Below, piece by piece: positions 36,897 to 64,000 of a DNA stretch of 64,000 nt. The notes beneath the pieces were generated by a model. It saw only the letters and a list, made by a program, of their open reading frames with translations, made no database searches and had not been told where the DNA came from. The DNA comes from Antennarius striatus (taxonomy: Eukaryota > Chordata > Actinopteri > Lophiiformes > Antennariidae): positions 6,552,697 through 6,616,696 of the forward strand of contig NC_090789.1 in NCBI RefSeq assembly GCF_040054535.1, written 5' to 3'. Every line of letters begins with the position of its first letter. The first letter of the stretch is position 1. Both the position numbers and the translations under genes were made by a program.

Positions 36897-39800
36897 TCAT
36901 CGTGTCCTTTCATTCTTGCCCATTTTCTTTGGGTCCTTGCTTGGTATGCACCAGTCGTCGGCCTCTGTGGTTGACTGGTAATGCCGTAAGGTTGACTTGT
37001 TGAAAACAGGAAGTCTTTCCACTGACTCTGAGGACAAGGCCTGTGGGACAAAGCACAAGGAGACGTATGAGTCCTTCCTGCAAAGGTTCATCTTTTCTTG
37101 ATCGAGTGTAGTAAGAACAGTTGGGTAGCTCTGCTTGACCCTAATGTGTAACGTCACACTTGATGTAGATGCTGCTGTGTCACAAGTCTTATTTCTTTGG
37201 CTTTCAGAATGCAGTAAAAAATACACACCAGAGTTGTATTCTACCAGTGTTGGATTTTCCACCATGAAAACAAAACAAAACAGCAGCATAGAGAAGCGCC
37301 TCCTCCAGCTGTGTACATGTTAAAACTTTTGTATTTGCATAAACTGTATTATGGATCCTTTTCAAACGTGTGACCTGTCAGGAGTTGCTCGAGACAAAAT
37401 CAATTACCATAATAAAGTGAATGAAGTCACAGATTAGTAATTAACTGACTGCTCCTGTTTGCCCTTCCTGATTTGTAATTGAAAGAGACAGTGTCCCTGT
37501 TTGATCGGTTCAATCTGCCGCACCCCAAAACATGGTGGTTGAGGCGAAATCCCCTGTTGTATGATGTGACGGTAAACCTCCCTATAGTGTGTGGTGATTG
37601 GGGGGGTGGGGGGGTACCTTTAGATATATGACAGCTGAGCTGCCGTAGCCTTCCATAGAGTAGAGCTGCAGGTCTCCTTGGAAGTACTTGGCATACAGGC
37701 GGGAGATGGGCAGGCCGTATCCAAAACCAGCCTAAGGAGGGTGAGAGCATCCACACAGGTTCATATATCTGGCCTAGTTTCCAAAATAGTAAAAAAAGAA
37801 ATAATAATAAATTTTAAAGCACATACACTAGACAGATACTTTCAGTTTCTCATGTGGCTGCGGTTAAATTGAATTAAAAGTCGCTGACTGCCTGCCTTCT
37901 GCTCTGTAATAAGCTAACAAGCCATGCTTTAGCAATGCTAAGTTGTGCGAGGCTGTCAGATTATGGTGTGATACGTTTGAAGAATTGCCTTTTTGCGTTT
38001 TTAACATCAGATTCGGTCTCACCAGAGGTGCGTTGCGGGAGTTGCCTTCATGGACTGGGCTGGGAGCGGTGGAGTACATGTAGCTGAACAGACGCTCGAT
38101 CTTCCTCAAAGGGACTCCACCTCCTCTGTCAGACATCTAAAGAGAAAGGAGAGCTATTTTTAGAATCACATTTTAGTCTCTCATTATTTCTCAGGCAAGC
38201 ACACCTCAATCTCATCTCAACAGCTTTTAATGACACCACGGTGTAATCTGAACACTAATTTCTCTCTGGGTCTAATATCACTTTTTGAACAGAAGCTACA
38301 TCCTATCTCACGTCCTCACCTACCTTGATAGTGAGGTCCTCTTCTCCCAGGGAGACTCGGACTTTGATCGGGGGCAACGTTAGACTGGTCTCGTGGGTTT
38401 CCACCGTGGCTCTCATGGCATTCTGACAGAGAACACAGCGGATTACACAGCGAGTGGAGGAAGGGTAAGAAGTAGTGTATGTGTGTGTGTCGTACCTTGA
38501 ATAGCTCAAACAGCATATGATAGAGATGGGATGGAACATAGACAATGTGGAGGGGCTGGTCAGGGACTTTGGCTGTGAGAAAAAAAATACAAAGTTCAGG
38601 ACAGAAGACAGATCATTGACATGTCTCCTTTAATGCACTTTCGTTTCAACTCAAGGCCAGAATACCTTTTATTTAATAAGGTGGAGACATGACATAATAT
38701 TTGTCTGAACACTTCTTGAGTCACGCACTGAGGAAAGTATTAATCAGATCACTTTAGAAAATTAAGTCAATAAAGGTTCTAAATTCTGGTTAGTCGCTCA
38801 GCGATAAAAAGACCCCACGCATAAATGAAGAAAACGCATTGGACATCAAGTTGAGTTTATGAAAAAGAAGTTTCTAAATGGAAACAGATGTTTGTTTTGC
38901 AAAACTTACAGTTAACTTGCGTGACCTCCATATCAGGAGAAGTCAAGTAGTACTGTTCACACAGCAGCTTTGAAGACTCATAGGCATCTGGAAAGTGAAA
39001 CCAAAAAGCCACTGTGATTACTTTAAAAACAGAGACACCCCACTGAAGCTAAAACAACACTTTTACAACCCTGGACATCATGATAAGGATTATTATTCAC
39101 ATTCTGTATGCTGACTGGGTGTGTGTGTGTACATATACATATATAGATTGCAGTACTGGAGCTGAGAAAGATCATTTATTACCTTTTACTACCTCCACAA
39201 CGTCACAGCTGGGGTCAATGCTGCCGATATGTTTGGGATGGGCTGGATTCACGCTGCCATCGAAGATCAATGCTGCAATACAACAAACTTGTGTGACTCA
39301 AAAAACACAAAAACAGACAGGGTTCACCGTCTACCGTTACAATCGTACCTTTGCAAACCATTAAATACACACAAAATACGTATGACATGTCAGACATTCA
39401 CTCGTCAGCACTATTTTCTAGATCTAGAGCTTCATTTAATGACACAACTGTGTTGATAGACTCACAATCGGTCACTGAGTGCTATACTGACTGTGCTGGT
39501 TCATGAGCATGCGGATGGAGATGCGGCTCATGTAGAAGCGGTCCAGGAAGTACTGGACGTTCTGGTTGGTGACGGGGTCCACGCCAAAAGCATCCTTGAA
39601 CTCCACCACTCCCTGAGCCATGGTGGGCACCACATCGTTGTGCCGATTACGGATGTTTACCAGAGCTTGTGTGAAGCTAAGGGCAAAGAAGCAGACCAGT
39701 CAAAGACCCAGATCATGATAGCAGGACATCTGACTGAGAATATAGAACAGTTCTCCAACAGAACTGTCTTCAAAGGATTGCATTCAGAGGAAAAACTTTG

Positions 39801-42353
39801 ATTCTGTAACCTCAGGACAGTTTCCTCTCTGCTGTCAGGCTTAAACCTGTAGTTCTGCGACTGGAATGTGCCAAGGCAGTCGTTGTATGGCATGTCTGTG
39901 TGCTTGGAAATACTTAACATGTTGAGAGGAAAAACATATCTAAGTAGGTCCCCAAAATAAAATTAAAGAAATTGTTTCTCTAATGAATTTTTACCAAAAA
40001 ATGGGAAATTTTGGTGTTAATTGAGCAGTAAATGGAGGCTTTTGAGCAACACTGAAACAGATCTTCTATCTTTGTCTGACAGCAGATGTTTGGAGCTTTA
40101 CAACAAAGTATGTCCATAAAACATGACACCAGACAGTAACAATGTTAGGGTTATGCTTAGGAAACATGTCGAGTCTTACCTCTTCAGAACACCTTTATCA
40201 TCTGGATCTTTTTCTAAAAAATCTATCAGCTCCAACAAACTCTGGGAATACCTGATAGAGACAACACAATTGTCAGTAATTAAAAAAAATCCAAACCAGA
40301 ATGAGAAAGTAAATATAAATATAGCAAGAATACATTTGTCACTTTCTTATTACATCAGATTTTGACAGTTAAACAAAACTTTTTCCACAAGTCGGTGGAT
40401 GTGGGAGACGTGAGTGCTGAGCTCACCATAAAAAATTACTGGGTGAAAGATCAACAGCGGCGTGGCTGTGATTCCTGTGCACTTTGGACCTCAACTGACC
40501 TTCAACTCTCATATTTTGGATTAGGTTTTGTCATGTGAACAGATGTGCATCTTGAAATAGATTGTCCTGCTGCTTGTATTTGCACATGCTTGCCAGGACA
40601 CATTGAGACATCACCTCTCCCTCCCACTCAACAATATTAAAAAGTAAAAGATCAACCTGCTTGTTGGGATTCCCTAAAGGAGACAGTTTCAGTCCAGGAG
40701 ACACGTGGCCAAATATAGACACTCGTGTGGCGTTGAGACAATGAACATATTGTACTTAACGTCGCTTCTCTAAAGATGACAGACATGCTGGGGCATAAGA
40801 GTGTTTGGGTTAAAGTTACTGGGACTTATTTACACATTCTTAAAGTGAGCTCCTATTCTTTCATGTCTAGAGGATTAAAGAAGACGAAGACACGAGGATG
40901 TGATCAAATGTAGCGTTCATCTGTTACAAGCATCCAGCATGAGACGCTGAAAACCCCAAACACACATAATCATTATTACAAACATACTGTACATGTGTGG
41001 TTGCATGATTTTATTATTCAGAACAGGCAGACAATGAACTGTAACGTGTGTGTGTGTGTGGACACAGACTCACATATGCTGGTACAAGTCTACCTGACTC
41101 AAGGATTGTGACCACAAATAAACAACAAATAAAAGGTGGCGCTGCTGTGAAGAGTGTGGAATTGTCTGGATTGAATCTTCACGGTACGTGACGGCAGAGC
41201 GTCTGCGTAATCTATTAATACAGTGAGAAAAACATGACAAAAAGGACGGCGAGATCTAATCCAAACAGAGATCCTGAAGTATGTTCCAAGTATAGCGACA
41301 AGCGACTGCAGAGAGAACAGCTGGCCGAGGCCGGAGGGGATTGTCACAGCAACATTTTTACCAGGTCATCATCAGATTCGAATTTATCGCGCTGGTATTT
41401 TTGACATTTAAAACGATAGAAGCTTGAGTTCCTACCAGCTGGTGAGGAGCTTTAAGGATGGAGTGCTGAGGAGTTTGTCAGGGAGGAAATCGATCTCCTT
41501 CATAATGTTGGCCAATCTGACAGGAAGCTCCTGTCGCAGGAACACAAATGAGGTCTTCTCACAAGCATTGGCCGAGCCTGTGGTCACATGTGGAAGATAG
41601 GGTGAAAAATTACTGAGTTAAAGTCTCATTTAGACTCCATACTGAAAAAAAATGCTCTTTTTATATATGTAAAGCTCTAAATCAATCCAGAATATATTTT
41701 TTATATGTAAATTGTGCTAAAGCAACAGAAACATGAGAGGTTTGTTTGCCAATGTAAAGAGAAAACCCTTTTTCTTTTTACATTCCAGACCATCAGCGCA
41801 GCAGATAAACTTCAACCCCATTCTGACGAACGAAGAAACAACATATTGAACATTTTGTAATATAATATTAATCAAAATCTATCCAGGATTTTTAGAATGT
41901 CTTTATTGAGTTTTTTTTTTTACAAGAAGTTTGCATTTTTAATTTCAAAGTAAACAATGTGGAGAAAAGGAAGATTTTAAAAAACATTACATGAGGGAAA
42001 TATAGTAAACCCAAATCTAACCAGGATAATATTTGAATTAAGGTGTTTGTTTTTGTTGTTGTTGTTGTTTATTACTAAATCATGTGACGTTCTTATTGGT
42101 CTGCATCTGTATTGTAATTGCTGCTATTGCCTTAGTCTTTGATTTGCGTTGCAAATCACACTGAAAAAGAGAATAATATGAAATAAAGGAATTTAAATGA
42201 AGAAGCCAGACACGTTCAAGGTCCAACACACTCACCAAAGTCAATGAACTGCTTCATGGACAAGGGAGAGGGAGAGAACTTAGAGAACCTCTCCACTTGT
42301 TTTGGTATCCCAGACACGGATCCACTTCTCATCAAAAGCTGAGCGAACTTCAT
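36897..42353 (-). CDS. pdk4: Pyruvate dehydrogenase kinase isozyme 4, complete, 11 coding exons
   Basis: PDK4 is a mitochondrial matrix kinase that phosphorylates the E1 alpha subunit and inactivates the pyruvate dehydrogenase complex, notably on fasting. Exons in gene order: 42353-42236, 41577-41436, 40251-40180, 39676-39492, 39272-39183, 38987-38910, 38572-38496, 38422-38324, 38136-38023, 37731-37618, 37040-36897. All splice sites and phases fit; 410 residues (human about 411). Seen: [15 protein letters not shown] N-terminus ([17 protein letters not shown]), catalytic-region RNRHND with His123, N-box [12 protein letters not shown] (251-262), G1 DRGGG (290-294), G2 GFGYGLP (327-333), and the C-terminal DW pair (392-393) in [16 protein letters not shown] and ALSSES..LPVFNKS resemble PDK4, although [15 protein letters not shown] is PDK2-like. 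The syntenic position decides for pdk4. Confidence 0.94.
37041..37617 (-). other. pdk4 last intron
   Basis: 577 bases; contains a G-run (37600-37614) right beside the exon 10 donor. No other feature. Confidence 0.65.
39677..42235 (-). other. pdk4 introns 1-3
   Basis: Introns 41578-42235, 40252-41435 and 39677-40179 flank exons 2 and 3. They are AT-rich with small runs (GTT repeats near 42050-42070). No coding similarity or transposon was recognised. Confidence 0.6.
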
Positions 42354-42369
42354 GTTTCCTCTCCCTCAT
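42354..42369 (-). promoter_or_regulatory. pdk4 5' leader with an upstream ATG opening an overlapping uORF
   Basis: Sixteen bases upstream of the pdk4 start (ATG on the - strand at 42369-42367) is another ATG in a different frame. Its frame runs past the pdk4 start and stops inside exon 1 after about 29 codons. Its context is weak (T at -3), while the main start has A at -3. Whether it is in the transcript depends on the unmapped transcription start. Confidence 0.45.
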
Positions 42370-42988
42370 GGACCGCAGACGATCGGGGACAGGCTGTCCT
42401 TCCTTTCCGCAGCGCCCTCCAGTCTGACGCCCCCGTTAAGCAGGACGGACGCTCGACAGAACGCCTGAAGTTTTTCTTCCAATAAAATGTTCACTGACGC
42501 TGGTTACGAGTTCTCCATCATTACTAATCAATGGCGGATCTTTTACATTTACCCTCAACTTCTTGAATGCCCTTGAATAATAACTCGAACGTGTTGTGAC
42601 GTTTTGTTATTGAAAGAGGTGGGGGAGGGATCACGTTGAAATCAACCAATCACAGACAAGAGCTCGCCAGCAGTCAGCGTGACGTCGAACTGTAGTTTGA
42701 AAAGGTTGAATGACTACAACTAGCGGTGGAACGTAACCGAGTAATGTAACTTCATCTGATTAAAGTACTTTCTTTACCGACATTTTATCGTGTAACATGT
42801 GTTACATGCAAAATAACAACCAGCACTAGAGTATTTTCCCTGTGAACTTTTAATCTAAATTAAATTTGCAGCATTAAAAACAATATGATATATGTATTTG
42901 TGTGTTTCGGGTGTTCCTGCTCTTGTTGCAGGAACTAAAACGTATACAACATGTGGATTACAGTTAAACATTTAATACCTATAACAAC

Positions 42989-43140
<152 letters not shown>

Positions 43141-43408
43141 AAAACTTTAAAGAAAGTAAGTCATCCAGGGTAGAACAGTCATTATGCATTAATGACAACA
43201 AAACACCTGGTTAAATCACTACAGTTTTATTATTTTTTTAAAATTGAAATCACCTACAAAATTAAATTTTCCTTCTGCAGAGGAAGTTGACACATTTTTG
43301 AAAATCATTCATTTAAATTTATTACTATTGAAAAAATATAGTAATAGATATTAATTATTAATTAATGTAAGACCGCTACACGCGGTCGTGCAGCGTTTCT
43401 TCAAGCGG

Positions 43409-43422
43409 CCACTAGATGGCGG
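43409..43422 (+). promoter_or_regulatory. Candidate CTCF site, also a YY1-like motif
   Basis: CCACTAGATGGCGG matches the CTCF core CCASYAGRKGGCRS at all 14 positions. The overlapping AGATGGCGGC resembles the YY1 promoter motif. It lies just upstream of the dync1i1 leader exon and a CpG-richer stretch. Motif evidence only. Confidence 0.55.
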
Positions 43423-43439
43423 CGTTGTAGCAGCCACGT

Positions 43440-43718
43440 GATCGTGACGGCGCGTGTCAGAGGAGGTGGGATTTTCTCTCAGCATCATCCTACTCCACCT
43501 AGGATGCATCGGCGTGTTGTGCACCTGTTCTGACTATTATTTGGGGTCACGGACCTTAAACATGTTCTCCTCCAGTCACGTCCACCAGTAACCCCACGGA
43601 AAGATTCCAACGACCTGTTCGGTTTCATCCGAGAGGCCTCGACTGTTGTTGTTTTTTGTGCAGCAGTGAGACAGCATCTTTGCCGGGTGACACATCATTA
43701 CCATCGCGAGTGGACGAG
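43440..43718 (+). promoter_or_regulatory. dync1i1: dync1i1 promoter-proximal region and non-coding first exon (5' limit unknown)
   Basis: A CpG-richer stretch ends at a strong donor (gtggacgag/gtacgag; exon end 43718). Mammalian DYNC1I1 also starts with an untranslated exon spliced to the ATG exon. Splicing would go to an acceptor at about 44685, leaving a few leader bases before ATG 44691. A short upstream ATG frame (43503, nine codons then TGA) is present. The transcription start is not determined. Confidence 0.55.
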
Positions 43719-63734
<20,016 letters not shown>

Positions 63735-64000
63735 TAATAAAAGCACACTCAAAACACTTTAAATCTGCTCCATTCAACTTTATTATATTTTAACCCCACT
63801 GTCGAATAATTTACACCTTGTTTCATCATTCTGCTCCATATTGGAAGCAACTTTTTGGGGAAAAATAACAACTGAACCAAAAAAAGAAAAGAAAGACCTT
63901 GAGGAGTGTATCCTGACTCAGATTTGCCACAGAGGCTAATTTTAATACAAGGTTTTTGTGGTAATGAAACCCACTGATGGGCGTGACGCTAATAGCGAAC

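Overview
The window looks like a stretch of teleost fish chromosome. It holds multi-exon vertebrate genes with clear GT-AG splice sites, very dense (CA/GT)n microsatellites, and small degraded transposon pieces (a non-LTR retrotransposon tail, a hAT-type MITE, a tRNA-derived SINE head). Nothing bacterial or plasmid-like is present. No gene call rests on a database search. Calls come from translating exons by eye, checking that splice phases join, and comparing with remembered vertebrate families.

Four genes lie in the order known from human chromosome 7q21 (PPP1R9A - ASB4 - PDK4 - DYNC1I1). (1) ppp1r9a (neurabin-1), + strand, 5938-29399: the last 18 coding exons (690 codons plus stop) with PDZ domain, coiled coil and C-terminal SAM domain; the exon with the N-terminal actin- and PP1-binding parts lies left of the window. 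(2) asb4, + strand, 32158-34301: six coding exons, 446 residues, ankyrin repeats plus SOCS box. (3) pdk4, - strand, 42353-36897: eleven coding exons, 410 residues, complete. (4) dync1i1, + strand, coding from 44691 and running off the right edge: ten coding exons, 340 codons so far, reaching the first WD40 blade.

Layout: 1-5937 upstream neurabin intron with repeats; 5938-29399 neurabin exons and introns; 29400-32157 neurabin 3' UTR and short intergenic DNA (the mammalian paraoxonase genes are not here); 32158-34301 asb4; 34302-36896 tail-to-tail spacer of asb4 and pdk4; 36897-42353 pdk4; 42354-43718 compact head-to-head promoter region of pdk4 and dync1i1 with a (TATC)n repeat and a perfect match to a 14-base CTCF core consensus; 43719-64000 dync1i1, including a 12 kb intron (48667-60670) full of GT repeats.

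The genes do not form one pathway. Neurabin scaffolds PP1 on actin at synapses, ASB4 is a substrate receptor for a Cul5 ubiquitin ligase, PDK4 switches off mitochondrial pyruvate dehydrogenase, and DYNC1I1 is a cargo-binding subunit of cytoplasmic dynein. They are held together by old synteny. I found no undescribed biological system. The points most worth a second look are micro-exons and splice-site variants in ppp1r9a and dync1i1, a microsatellite serving as a polypyrimidine tract, candidate CTCF sites around pdk4, an overlapping uORF on pdk4, and a long-range inverted repeat.
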